From positions 1 to 22,427 of the forward strand of contig JAERRQ010000214.1 of NCBI GenBank assembly GCA_016735355.1: a stretch of DNA of 22,427 nt. Direction: 5' to 3'. This DNA comes from Desulfobacterales bacterium (GTDB lineage Bacteria; Desulfobacterota; Desulfobacteria; Desulfobacterales; BuS5). Within the stretch, counting starts at the first letter, position 1; the number at the start of each line of letters is the position of its first letter. The notes beneath the pieces were generated by a model. The model was not told the origin of the DNA and ran no database searches. It saw nothing but the letters and a program-made list of their open reading frames with translations. A program made the position numbers and the translations under genes. Positions 1 to 7,918 of this stretch are shown here, one piece after another.

Positions 1-74
1 GAAACTGCCTCAAGTGGAAAATGTTTAACTTAGGTTCACGGTGATAAAAAGATAATCGCATAGGAAATATTAAA
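1..74 (+). promoter_or_regulatory. cysS leader with ribosome binding site
   Basis: This is non-coding or the tail of an unseen upstream gene; all three forward frames hit stops within the first 45 bases, so no upstream product can be named. A Shine-Dalgarno-like AGGAAA at 62-67 lies 7 nt before an ATG at 75. That ATG opens the frame of cysS and supports position 75 as the ancestral start. I see no convincing -35/-10 pair in so short a stretch. Confidence 0.4.
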
Positions 75-143
75 ATGACTATCCAAATCTAGAATACTTT
101 AGGAAGAAAAAAAGAAACGTTCGAAACTTTAGAACCGGGCAGG
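75..143 (+). other. cysS: 5' part of the cysS frame, interrupted by an in-frame TAG at 90-92
   Basis: Reading from the ATG at 75 in the cysS frame gives MTIQI, then a TAG stop, then [18 protein letters not shown] running without a break into the long frame at 144. CysRS proteins normally begin with a strand like 'KI(Y/F)NTLTRKKEEFKPLEPGKV'. The homology therefore continues on both sides of the stop, and the TAG sits exactly at the conserved Tyr/Phe. A single base change from TAT or TAC would create it. This is seen directly in the sequence. Whether it is a true nonsense mutation, a read-through site or a sequencing error cannot be decided here. Confidence 0.8.
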
Positions 144-1544
144 GTGCGAATGTATGTCTGCGGCCCTACTGTTTATGATTCATGTCATATCGGCCATGCC
201 AGGTCGGTGGTGGTTTTTGATGTGATTTTCCGCTATTTGAAAGCCTGCGGTTTTGAAGTAACCTATGTCAGAAATTTTACGGATGTTGATGATAAAATAA
301 TCAACAGAGCCAATGAACTCGGGATTAGCTCGTCGGAATTGGCAGGGAAATATATCCAGGAATTTTATGATGACATGGACGCCCTTAATATCGAGCGGGC
401 GACAATAGAGCCTAAAGCCACGGAACATATCGATCAGATAGTTGCTTTGATAGAAAAGCTTATCGCTAAAGGCGCAGCCTACCAGGTTGACGGAGATGTC
501 TATTTTTCCGTAAAGTCCTTTAACGCGTATGGCCGGCTTTCAGGGCGCAAACTGGAAGATATGATAGCCGGCGCCAGAATCGAAGTTGATCAAAGAAAAA
601 AAAATCCATTCGATTTTGCGCTATGGAAATCTGCAAAACCTGACGAACCTTGCTGGGAGAGCCCCTGGGGGAAAGGAAGACCGGGCTGGCACATTGAATG
701 TTCGGCCATGAGCAGCGAGTATCTCGGCGAGACACTGGATATCCATGGCGGTGGCAAGGATCTGATCTTTCCACACCACGAAAATGAGATCGCGCAGTCG
801 GAGTCGGCTTCCGGCAAGCCTTTTGTCAGGTTCTGGGTTCATAATGGGTTTGTAAATATAAATCAGGAAAAGATGTCCAAGTCCCTTGGCAATTTCCTGA
901 TGATCAAGGATGTTATCAAAGAGTATCATCCTGAAGCTGTCAGGCTTTTTTTACTCTCCAACCATTATCGAAGCCCGGTCGATTTCACGGATCAGTCTCT
1001 TAAAGAGGCTGAATCGGGTCTGGACAAGATTTATGCCCTGCTGGAACGTATAGAGAAGCAAACGGGACCAGACTGTGAAAAAGACCGTGAAAAAGAGCAT
1101 GAAAAAGAGGCTGTTGCAGGAGAATCGGGGAAAGGTGATATCTGGGCCCGCTTTGTCGAAGCCATGGACGATGATTTTAATTCAGCTCAAGCTATTGGCA
1201 TTATATTTGATTCTGTTAAAAAAATAAATCGGATGCTCAACAATAATGATATTTCTTCAAAAACCATGCAGATAATAAAAACAGGATATGAAGATATTTT
1301 AAGGATAGGCGGCCTCCTGGGAATTTTGACTGAACCGTCGGCCGTTTATTTTGCCGAAAAAAAATCATCCGGAATAGAAAAAGGTTCCATTGATCCTGAT
1401 TTAATTGATAAAATGGTTCAGGAAAGGAGTACGGCCAGGAAAGACAAGGACTGGGCCCGAGCTGATCAGATCAGGCAAGAGCTGCTGGATATGAATATTA
1501 TTATTGAGGACAGTACTGAAGGAACGATTTGGAAGATCGGGTGA
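144..1544 (+). CDS. cysS: cysteinyl-tRNA synthetase (uninterrupted part)
   Basis: Class I synthetase that charges tRNA-Cys with cysteine in the cytoplasm. The family is unmistakable: the [10 protein letters not shown] strand carrying the first zinc cysteine, the HIGH box (residues 15-18 counted from the GTG at 144), the second zinc cysteine in WHIECSAM, the [10 protein letters not shown] segment with further zinc ligands, and KMSKS at about residue 243. The C-terminal DALR-like helical region is complete and ends in an EDSTEGTIW segment typical of the family. A charged EK-rich insertion lies at 1074-1109. The GTG at 144 is only the first start after an in-frame TAG at 90-92; the natural start is probably the ATG at 75, giving about 489 residues with read-through. 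ATG 150, preceded by AGGG at 141-144, is another possible restart. A start at 144 or 150 would drop the first conserved beta strand but keep all catalytic motifs. Confidence 0.93.
   Translation: MRMYVCGPTVYDSCHIGHARSVVVFDVIFRYLKACGFEVTYVRNFTDVDDKIINRANELGISSSELAGKYIQEFYDDMDALNIERATIEPKATEHIDQIVALIEKLIAKGAAYQVDGDVYFSVKSFNAYGRLSGRKLEDMIAGARIEVDQRKKNPFDFALWKSAKPDEPCWESPWGKGRPGWHIECSAMSSEYLGETLDIHGGGKDLIFPHHENEIAQSESASGKPFVRFWVHNGFVNINQEKMSKSLGNFLMIKDVIKEYHPEAVRLFLLSNHYRSPVDFTDQSLKEAESGLDKIYALLERIEKQTGPDCEKDREKEHEKEAVAGESGKGDIWARFVEAMDDDFNSAQAIGIIFDSVKKINRMLNNNDISSKTMQIIKTGYEDILRIGGLLGILTEPSAVYFAEKKSSGIEKGSIDPDLIDKMVQERSTARKDKDWARADQIRQELLDMNIIIEDSTEGTIWKIG
1074..1109 (+). repeat. 3 x 12-nt tandem repeat inside cysS (x-E-K-D/E)
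   Basis: Three successive 12-base units of the form NNTGAAAAAGAN encode CEKD, REKE and HEKE. The array lies in the loosely conserved linker after the KMSKS domain, so it is likely tolerated as a charged surface loop. Confidence 0.7.
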
Positions 1545-1564
1545 GAGGGCTTAGGGAAGTTCCC

Positions 1565-2023
1565 TTATTTGATTTTCAATGTCTGATAAGCTTCCTGGAT
1601 TTCCTTAAAACGTTCTTCCGCAAGTTTTTTAAATTCGTCGCCCAGGTGTGCGACTTTATCAGGATGATACTGATTGGCCAGTTTTCGGTAAGCTTTTTTT
1701 ATCTCTTCCGGAGATGCATTTCTGCTGACATCCAGCACATTGTACGGATCTTTTATTCCTGTGGAGTATGAGGATTCCTGTTTTTGTTCTTTATTATATG
1801 ACTTATTATTGGTCCGGTTATATGCCTGGTTATAGGATTGGCGGTTTTGCTGCCCGGAATAGCCGAAGCTTGAGGGCTTTTTTTTGCCGGAATAAAATTT
1901 GCGCCACATGAGCCAGAATATTACCAGATCATCGAGCCATCCCCACCCGGGAATAAAATCGGGCATTAAGTCGTATGGGCAGATTATGTATAATAGTGCC
2001 AGGATAGTTAATATTATTTTCAT
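1565..2023 (-). CDS. membrane-anchored J-domain protein (DUF1232-like N-terminus, DjlA-like J domain)
   Basis: 152 residues. The N-terminus is a hydrophobic segment ([20 protein letters not shown]) followed by [18 protein letters not shown], which resembles the DUF1232/YkvA motif 'SPIDLIPDFIPVLGYLDD'. A polar Q/N/S/Y-rich linker of about 45 residues follows. The last 60 residues are a J domain with the HPD tripeptide (NQYHPDKV) and the [12 protein letters not shown] helix seen in DjlA-type proteins. J domains stimulate DnaK ATPase; this one is probably tethered at the inner membrane, with the J domain most likely facing the cytoplasm (inference). The client is unknown. Its 3' end is 20 bp from the cysS stop (convergent). 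Its start is only 30 bp from the divergent cupin gene, so the promoters of the pair must be very compact or overlap coding sequence. Confidence 0.85.
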   Translation of the reverse strand: MKIILTILALLYIICPYDLMPDFIPGWGWLDDLVIFWLMWRKFYSGKKKPSSFGYSGQQNRQSYNQAYNRTNNKSYNKEQKQESSYSTGIKDPYNVLDVSRNASPEEIKKAYRKLANQYHPDKVAHLGDEFKKLAEERFKEIQEAYQTLKIK

Positions 2024-2053
2024 ATTCGTTGAACAGGGTTTTGCTTTAGTGTT

Positions 2054-2617
2054 ATGAAAAACGCTGGATACTGGATAAAAAATCTTTGTTTACGCAAACA
2101 TCCTGAAGGTGGTTACTTCAGGGAGACCTATGCTGCAAAAGATGAGATAGATGTTTGCTGTCTCAAGAGCGGCTATGACGGGCCGCGTCCTGTTTCTACA
2201 GCCATATATTTTGTGCTGCCGGGCAATGAATTTTCGACATTTCACAGGCTCCGATCCGACGAGATCTGGCATCATTACGATGGCGCCGCCCTTACAATTC
2301 ATATACTTGCTCAAGACGGAGGATACCGTAAAATTGTATTGGGCCCGGATTATGAAAATGGTGAACGCCCGCAGGTCCTCGTTCCTGCCGGAGTATGGTT
2401 TGCCGCGCATGTGAATCATAAAAATTCTTTTACCCTTTCAGGCTGTACAGTAGCGCCGGGCTTTAATTTTAAAGATTTCGAACTCGGTCGGCGCGCTGAG
2501 CTTGTTAAAGAGTATCCGGAATATGAGCAGCTTATTGTTCAGCTCACTCGACGAAAATCTATAACCCTCTCTCATCCTGAACAAGCTCCACAAAAATTCC
2601 GTCCGGATCTTTTATAA
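2054..2617 (+). CDS. cupin-fold protein, DUF985 (Cupin_5) family
   Basis: 187 residues. The motifs [11 protein letters not shown] (about residues 16-26), [31 protein letters not shown] and [13 protein letters not shown], followed by [16 protein letters not shown], match the DUF985 cupin family, a single-domain beta barrel whose biochemical role is mostly unassigned. His residues in FHRL and WHHY could bind a metal, but this is inference. The family usually ends near the [12 protein letters not shown] segment; the last 20 or so residues are an extension read from the opposite strand of the neighbouring VOC gene. The two genes overlap tail to tail by 59 bp. No clear Shine-Dalgarno precedes the ATG. 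Confidence 0.85.
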   Translation: MKNAGYWIKNLCLRKHPEGGYFRETYAAKDEIDVCCLKSGYDGPRPVSTAIYFVLPGNEFSTFHRLRSDEIWHHYDGAALTIHILAQDGGYRKIVLGPDYENGERPQVLVPAGVWFAAHVNHKNSFTLSGCTVAPGFNFKDFELGRRAELVKEYPEYEQLIVQLTRRKSITLSHPEQAPQKFRPDLL

Positions 2618-2966
2618 AAAAATAATCTATCCCTGTTTTCCCCCTGATTATTTCGATTTTTTCAGCATATCCTTTTTTTATAATAAAATCTTTGGCTTTT
2701 TTTAAAGAATCGACCTGAATTCCGAAATGCCGGATGCCGATCACCGGCAGGTCGGTTTCAAGTTTTTCCATAGATTCAGGGGCCGGGCGGGGATCCGCAA
2801 AACAAAAAAGCTCCAGGATGCTTTCCTTCAGTTTCATGTGCGCTATGCTTAATGAATTGTCATCCGATTTCCATTGCAAAACTTTTTTGAAACCGAATCC
2901 TGAATAAAATTCCATCGATTTATCAAGATTTGTTACGCTTAAAGAAACATGATGAAAACTGAACAT
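2559..2966 (-). CDS. VOC superfamily (glyoxalase/bleomycin-resistance fold) protein
   Basis: 135 residues from the ATG at 2966, chosen because AAGGAA lies upstream on the minus strand and because the fold begins at once (FHHVSLSVTNLDKSMEFYSGFGF). A longer frame back to 3041 adds a non-homologous stretch. The two beta-alpha-beta-beta-beta modules are visible. The four expected metal-ligand positions are present: His in HHVSLSV, Glu in ILELFCF, His in IRHFGIQV and Glu in IFVELVQ. It is likely a metal-dependent lyase, isomerase or dioxygenase-type enzyme of unknown substrate; the second half ([12 protein letters not shown]) is typical of glyoxalase-I-like members. It ends with TAG. It is transcribed towards the cupin gene and divergently from the UPF0182 gene. 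Confidence 0.85.
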   Translation of the reverse strand: MFSFHHVSLSVTNLDKSMEFYSGFGFKKVLQWKSDDNSLSIAHMKLKESILELFCFADPRPAPESMEKLETDLPVIGIRHFGIQVDSLKKAKDFIIKKGYAEKIEIIRGKTGIDYFFIKDPDGIFVELVQDERGL

Positions 2967-3082
2967 AATCTGAATTCCTTGTTTGCGGTTATAAGGGTAC
3001 AATTTGAAAAATATGATAATATTGTATAGTTTTTTTTGCAAGAAAGTTTAAGATATCTTTGAAGAATGCTCAAGTTCACTTA

Positions 3083-3111
3083 TTGACAAATGAAATGCGG
3101 CATCATATTAA
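3083..3111 (+). promoter_or_regulatory. sigma70-type promoter for the UPF0182-nadB unit
   Basis: A perfect -35 TTGACA (3083-3088) is separated by 17 nt from TATTAA (3106-3111), a near-consensus -10. It lies about 48 nt before the ATG at 3159 in the 192-nt gap between divergent genes. This is a sequence match only. Confidence 0.6.
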
Positions 3112-3158
3112 TTCAGGATGAAATATAAAACACTTAATAAACCCAAGGGCGAAGAATT

Positions 3159-5879
3159 ATGAAAAAAAACCGGAAGCGCTTGCTTTTGTTTCTATGCGGA
3201 GGAATTGCAGGCTGCGGTATCTTATATGTTCTGTTCAGTCTTATTTTTCTGGATTTTATGGTAGAGCTGTTATGGTTCGGGTCATTGAAGCTTAAAGGCT
3301 ACTATTTGCTTCGTTTATATTATCGTTACCTTGTATTTTCCGGCGCGACCCTGGCCTTTTTTCTGATTTTTTTCCTGAATTTCTGGATGGCCTCGCGCTA
3401 TCTGGGGACTACAATCTCTTCCGCCGAGGAGGCCGAGCTTGCCGGCAGACAGAAAAAGCTTAATCTTATCAGGTTGTTTCAAAGCGGTTCGCTTAAAATG
3501 TATGCTCCTATTTCTTTTATACTGGCTATTATCATAGCTATACCTCTGTATGAAAAATGGGAATCGGCGCTTCTGTTTATTTTTGGTTCAGGCGCCGGAA
3601 TCAATGATCCTGTTTACGGGAAAGACATAAGTTATTATTTTTTTGGATATCCTGTTTATATCCTTATTCAGAACAGGCTGCTGCTGGCATTTGTACTACT
3701 TTTTGCAGGTATCTTCATTCTCTACCAGCTCGAAAAGCGAATTCTTTCCAAAGAGAATAACCGTCTGCCGCGCGGTTCTAAAATACACCTGACAATCCTG
3801 GCCGGGCTGGTTGTTTTGATTGTCGCCTGGGGATTTTTCCTGGAGCGTTATACCCTTTTATACAATAGCAGTCACATGCCGGTCTTTTTTGGACCGGGAT
3901 TTATTGAGATGCGGTATTATCTGCCTCTTATCTGGGCAGGAATCGCATTTTTTATCCTGTTCGTCGTATTCCTGGTAATATATGCCCACAGGCGGAAGGG
4001 TCTAAAAAAACTTGTGATCTCAGGCTTATGCTTTGCTGTGGTATTAGGGGTAAGTAAAACATCTTTTTTGCCCAATCTGATCAACAGATATATTGTTAAA
4101 TCAAATCCCTTAAAGTGTGAGAGAGACTTTATTGATAATAATATCCGGGCCACGCTGGCTGCTTTTAATCTTAATAAGATAAAAAAATTGCAATATGATG
4201 TGCCGGCGGACCCTGATACTTTGGACGACCGTAAAATTGAAGAGAGTGTCAGGAATATACCGGTATGGGATCAAAGCGTGCTTGGTGATGTTTATGCCCA
4301 GCTTCAGGGCCTAAGGCCGTATTATTCATTTTCCGGCGTGGCTGTTGATCGATATAAGGTTGCCGGACGCTATCAGCAGGTCTACCTGGCTGCAAGGGAA
4401 TTGAATACTGCCGGACTTCCCCGGGCTGCCCGGAACTGGGAAAACAGACATCTTCTATATACCCATGGGTTGGGAGCAGTTATGACGCCCGCGGCCCAGG
4501 GTGGAGATGAGCCGATGACCTGGTTCCTGCACGGTTTGAACGAGGAATCCGAATACGGTCTCAAGACCGGCCAGGCTGATATATATTACGGCCGGAAACC
4601 TTACGGCTATTGCATTGCTCCCAATGATATCAGGGAGGGCGTAAAATCAGAAGAAGATGCCTTTAAAAATTATGAGGGCACAGGGGGTGTTTCTCTTTCA
4701 TCCCTTATGCATAAAATATTTTTTGCCATATATTACAAGGACTCAAAAATATTTTTTACAACCAGTATAAACAAAAAGAGCAAAATCCTTTTTCGGCGGA
4801 ATATAAAAGACCGTATCAGAACCATAACCCCTTATCTGCTGCTTGACGATGATCCATATATAGTTGTTGCCGAAAAAGGTCTTTTTTGGGTACAGGATGC
4901 TTATACGACTTCAGATAAATATCCTGCTGTCGGGTACTTGAACTCACCATTTAGAAACGAGGCAGGTTTTGACAGCCGGTTTAATTATATCAGGAATTCC
5001 GTCAAGATTGTTGTGGATGCCTATAACGGCAGCGTTCAATACTATATAGCGGACGACCACGACCCTGTTGTTAAAGCGTATGACCGGGCATATCCCGGAC
5101 TATTCAAAAAAATGGACGAGATGCCCCCGGAAATCAGGAGGCATCTGCGCTATCCGAAATATCTTTTTGAAATGCAGATGAATGTATACGCCCGGTATCA
5201 TCAACAGGAGCCGGATATATTTTATATGCAAGAGGACACGTGGGAGTTTTCAAAGATTAATTCTTCCCCGATGAAACCTTATTATCTCACAACTTCTTTC
5301 CCTGATTCGGAGAACCAGGAGTTTATGCTTGTCAGCCCTATGAGTCCTGCAGGAAGGTCTAATCTTCGTGCGCTGGCCGTTGCCGGCTGTGACGGGGATA
5401 ATTACGGAAAAATCTATATACATAACTTTCCGAAAGGAAAGCAGATAAGCGGACCTTCTCAAGTAGAAGCGCTTATAGCCCAAAACGCATTGATATCTCA
5501 AAAGCTGACCTTATGGGGACAGGGAGGCTCTAAAGTTAAACTCGGCCGGATGATTATACTCCCTGCGGGAAACTCACTTTTATATATTCAGCCTCTTTAT
5601 CTTATCTCAACTGCCGGAACAAAAATTCCCGAGCTTAAGCGGCTTATTGTATGCCGTGGGAATATCGTGGCAATGGAGAGCACATTGGAGGCGGGTATTA
5701 AAGGTATTGATATAAAGTTGAAGGCCATGCTTGAGAGAATGACGAACCGTTATAAAATACTACCTGTAAAACCTGAAAAAAAGTCTGAAAAAAAGCCTGA
5801 AAAAAAAGATTCCGGATCCACGCCGGAAGATAGGGACAGCAATAGTGGCGATTTTGATGTAGAACAACATTCAATATAA
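3159..5879 (+). CDS. UPF0182 (COG1615) family membrane protein
   Basis: 906 residues, the normal size for this family of large integral membrane proteins of unknown function. The N-terminal third has about seven hydrophobic segments (for example LLLFLCGGIAGCGILYVLF, FFLIFFLNFW, FVLLFAGIFILYQL, HLTILAGLVVLIVAWGFFL). Family hallmarks include KDISYYFFGYPVY, the LLYNSSH segment, ERDFIDNNIRATLAAF and the long extracytoplasmic C-terminal domain with YVARYHQQEPDIFY-like and QQEPDIFYMQEDTW sequences. The last 40 residues are a highly charged PEKK/SEKK tail. It is followed 15 bp later by nadB, so the two are probably co-transcribed from the promoter at 3083-3111, although no functional link is known. 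Confidence 0.88.
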   Translation: MKKNRKRLLLFLCGGIAGCGILYVLFSLIFLDFMVELLWFGSLKLKGYYLLRLYYRYLVFSGATLAFFLIFFLNFWMASRYLGTTISSAEEAELAGRQKKLNLIRLFQSGSLKMYAPISFILAIIIAIPLYEKWESALLFIFGSGAGINDPVYGKDISYYFFGYPVYILIQNRLLLAFVLLFAGIFILYQLEKRILSKENNRLPRGSKIHLTILAGLVVLIVAWGFFLERYTLLYNSSHMPVFFGPGFIEMRYYLPLIWAGIAFFILFVVFLVIYAHRRKGLKKLVISGLCFAVVLGVSKTSFLPNLINRYIVKSNPLKCERDFIDNNIRATLAAFNLNKIKKLQYDVPADPDTLDDRKIEESVRNIPVWDQSVLGDVYAQLQGLRPYYSFSGVAVDRYKVAGRYQQVYLAARELNTAGLPRAARNWENRHLLYTHGLGAVMTPAAQGGDEPMTWFLHGLNEESEYGLKTGQADIYYGRKPYGYCIAPNDIREGVKSEEDAFKNYEGTGGVSLSSLMHKIFFAIYYKDSKIFFTTSINKKSKILFRRNIKDRIRTITPYLLLDDDPYIVVAEKGLFWVQDAYTTSDKYPAVGYLNSPFRNEAGFDSRFNYIRNSVKIVVDAYNGSVQYYIADDHDPVVKAYDRAYPGLFKKMDEMPPEIRRHLRYPKYLFEMQMNVYARYHQQEPDIFYMQEDTWEFSKINSSPMKPYYLTTSFPDSENQEFMLVSPMSPAGRSNLRALAVAGCDGDNYGKIYIHNFPKGKQISGPSQVEALIAQNALISQKLTLWGQGGSKVKLGRMIILPAGNSLLYIQPLYLISTAGTKIPELKRLIVCRGNIVAMESTLEAGIKGIDIKLKAMLERMTNRYKILPVKPEKKSEKKPEKKDSGSTPEDRDSNSGDFDVEQHSI
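5772..5807 (+). repeat. 3 x 12-nt tandem repeat at the 3' end of the UPF0182 gene
   Basis: Three copies of the unit YCTGAAAAAAAR encode PEKK, SEKK, PEKK in the charged C-terminal tail. The unit length is a multiple of three and the frame is kept. Confidence 0.75.
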
Positions 5880-5894
5880 AGTGACTGAATTATT

Positions 5895-7565
5895 ATGAAA
5901 ATAAAGACGGAGAAAATAAAGGCGGAGGAAATAAAGACGGATTTTTTGATAATCGGAAGCGGTGTAGCCGGCCTCTCATTTGCATTGAAAGTGGCGGAAT
6001 TCGGGAGTGTGGCACTGGTAACAAAAAAAGATGTGGAGGACAGCAACACCCAGCGCGCCCAGGGTGGAATAGCTTCGGTTTTTGGGGATATGGATTCTTT
6101 CGATCTGCATATTCAGGATACCCTTGCATCCGGAGACGGACTATGCTCTGTGGAAGTGGTTGAGATGGTAGTAAAAAACGGTCCTGCGAGAATTCGTGAA
6201 CTGATAGACCTTGGGGTCAGATTTAATGTAAGTGGAAATAACGCTGATGATAGCGGCTCATGTGATCTTGATCTTGGACGGGAAGGGGGGCATTCGGAAA
6301 AACGGATCGTGCATGCCCAGGATATGACCGGACGGGAAGTAGAAAACGTACTTGTTGATCATGCCCGGAATCATAAAAATATCACCCTTTATGAGAACCA
6401 TATCGCAATAGATCTCATAACCTGTTCGACCAGAATGAAAAGAGGACTTATAACCACAACCCATGAAGACTTTTGTTGCGGCGCTTATGTGCTCGACCGG
6501 GAGTCCGGCCATGTCGGAACATTCAGTGCGTCAATAACCCTGCTGGCTGCCGGGGGCGCAGGGAAGGTCTACCTTTATACCAGCAATCCGGATATTGCAA
6601 CCGGCGATGGCATTGCCATGGGATACAGGGCCGGTGCCACAGTGGCGAATCTTGAGTTTGTGCAATTTCATCCAACCTGTCTTTTTCATCCGGATGCAAA
6701 AAATTTTCTGATTTCAGAAGCGGTGCGCGGTGAAGGCGCCGTTCTCATAGATTCTGTCGGAAGGCCGTTTATGGAGAAGTATGACCCTCTTAAGGATCTG
6801 GCCTGCCGGGATGTTGTGGCGCGTGCTATCGACACGGAATTGAAGCAGAGCGGTAGTGATTCGGTTTTTCTCGATATTTCCCATAAGGACTCCGGGTTTG
6901 TGAAAGAGCGCTTTCCGAATTTATATGAAAAGTGTCTGACCTTCGGCATTGATATGACCAGTGAACCGATACCGGTTGTGCCTGCGGCGCATTATATGTG
7001 CGGCGGTGTGGTGACCGATATGTTCGGCCGAACCGATATAAAAAGGCTTTATGCTGTCGGCGAAACCGCATGCACAGGATTGCACGGCGCCAACAGGTTG
7101 GCCAGTAACTCTTTGAGCGAAGCCCTGGTTTATGCGGATAAAGCAGCTAAACAGGCCTTGCATGAAATTAAAACAGAAGACTTTACTTCCATGCCCGAAC
7201 TGCCTCAATGGGATGAAACCGGAACAATCCATAGTGATGAATGTATTATGGTCTCGCACAACTGGGATGAGATACGCAGATTCATGTGGAACTATGTCGG
7301 TATAGTAAGGTCAAACAAAAGGCTTGACAGGGCGCGGCGACGCATCGAAAATATTCAGAAAGAGATCCTTGCGTATTACCGGGATTTCAAGGTGGCGGCC
7401 GATCTTATTGAGCTGAGAAATATAGCCACAGTGGCGGAACTTATAATCAAATGTGCCATGCACCGGAAAGAGAGCCGGGGACTTCATTATACTTTGGAGT
7501 ATCCTGAAAAAGACGATCAAAGGTGGCTTAAGAATACAGTGCTTAGAAGGCCATTGGTGGGGTGA
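5895..7565 (+). CDS. nadB: L-aspartate oxidase
   Basis: 556 residues. This flavoenzyme oxidises L-aspartate to iminoaspartate, the first step of de novo NAD synthesis; fumarate can serve as electron acceptor in anaerobes. The FAD Rossmann motif IIGSGVAG is at residues 19-26. NTQRAQGGIASV, the HSEKRIVHAQDMTGREV segment, EFVQFHPTCLF, EAVRGEGAVL, the active-site PAAHYMCGGVVTD and HGANRLASNSLSEALVYA all match NadB of the succinate dehydrogenase/fumarate reductase flavoprotein family. The C-terminal helical domain is present (NYVGIVRSNKRLDRARRRI). The first 16 residues are an unusual lysine/glutamate-rich extension made by a 15-nt tandem repeat. No nadA or nadC is adjacent. Confidence 0.95.
   Translation: MKIKTEKIKAEEIKTDFLIIGSGVAGLSFALKVAEFGSVALVTKKDVEDSNTQRAQGGIASVFGDMDSFDLHIQDTLASGDGLCSVEVVEMVVKNGPARIRELIDLGVRFNVSGNNADDSGSCDLDLGREGGHSEKRIVHAQDMTGREVENVLVDHARNHKNITLYENHIAIDLITCSTRMKRGLITTTHEDFCCGAYVLDRESGHVGTFSASITLLAAGGAGKVYLYTSNPDIATGDGIAMGYRAGATVANLEFVQFHPTCLFHPDAKNFLISEAVRGEGAVLIDSVGRPFMEKYDPLKDLACRDVVARAIDTELKQSGSDSVFLDISHKDSGFVKERFPNLYEKCLTFGIDMTSEPIPVVPAAHYMCGGVVTDMFGRTDIKRLYAVGETACTGLHGANRLASNSLSEALVYADKAAKQALHEIKTEDFTSMPELPQWDETGTIHSDECIMVSHNWDEIRRFMWNYVGIVRSNKRLDRARRRIENIQKEILAYYRDFKVAADLIELRNIATVAELIIKCAMHRKESRGLHYTLEYPEKDDQRWLKNTVLRRPLVG
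5898..5942 (+). repeat. 3 x 15-nt tandem repeat at the 5' end of nadB
   Basis: Directly after the ATG, three 15-base units of the form RAAATAAAGRCGGAK encode KIKTE, KIKAE and EIKTD. The units differ by one to three bases. The array extends the N-terminus in front of the FAD-binding strand without changing the frame. Confidence 0.85.
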
Positions 7566-7613
7566 TAATTTAAGGTGTTCAAACCATATTTATGGAATCA
7601 TTGAAATCACCAC

Positions 7614-7643
7614 CCTAGGGGCGGATTCCATATCCGCCCTAGG
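7614..7643. repeat. REP-like palindrome, unit 1
   Basis: The left arm CCTAGGGGCGGAT (7614-7626) pairs with ATCCGCCCTAGG (7632-7643) around a 5-nt loop with one bulged base. Its GGGGCNGA...TCNGCCC ends match unit 2 and resemble short interspersed palindromes common between genes in deltaproteobacteria. It may also serve as a transcription end for nadB. Confidence 0.7.
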
Positions 7644-7693
7644 CCATATCCGCCCCAGCCATATCTCCATCCATATCCGTCAAAAAATGTTAC

Positions 7694-7742
7694 AGGGGCA
7701 GAAATAGGGGCAGAAATAGGGGCAGAAATGGATTCTGCCCCT
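7694..7742. repeat. REP-like palindrome, unit 2, with a triplicated left arm
   Basis: The 12-mer AGGGGCAGAAAT occurs three times head to tail (7694-7705, 7706-7717, 7718-7729). The last copy forms a perfect 10-bp hairpin with TTCTGCCCCT (7733-7742) across a 5-nt loop. The first two copies could pair with the same right arm instead. Confidence 0.85.
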
Positions 7743-7918
7743 ACGCCATCAATATCCGAAATTCTGTAATTATTTAAAGGATATACAGCAATTAAATACA
7801 TAAAAATGGTAAAATGGAATATTGTGTCGCCTTTTGGAAAACGAATGCGGGTAGGTGACGATCTGTAGTGGATGAAGAAGGTGGCATCAATAATGCAGGC
7901 AATTAGAATGATTATACA

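Larger units (their letters stand above)
7566..7918. other. 353-nt gene-free region with REP-like palindromes
   Basis: No plausible gene fills the gap between nadB and the MFS gene. It carries two palindromes with similar ends (7614-7643 and 7718-7742), a triplicated 12-mer (7694-7729), and four CCATATC motifs starting at 7628, 7644, 7659 and 7671. The last 170 bases before the MFS gene are AT-rich without a recognisable promoter. Confidence 0.7.

Noticed and set aside
90..92. Genome-wide reassignment of TAG to an amino acid
   Set aside because: TAG ends at least five intact genes in the window at their expected family lengths (VOC, GspE-like, MgtC-like, etfA, oxidoreductase). A general reassignment would extend them.
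1551..1567. Terminator between cysS and the J-protein gene
   Set aside because: The inverted repeat AGGGA-AGT-TCCCT has only a 5-bp stem and overlaps the stop codon of the J-protein gene; too weak to call.
2966..3041. Longer start for the VOC protein
   Set aside because: The extra residues are AT-rich and not part of the fold, while the ATG at 2966 has a proper ribosome binding site.
7694..7742. CRISPR-like array
   Set aside because: The 12-nt units are directly adjacent without spacers, and the outer part is a hairpin. There are no cas genes.
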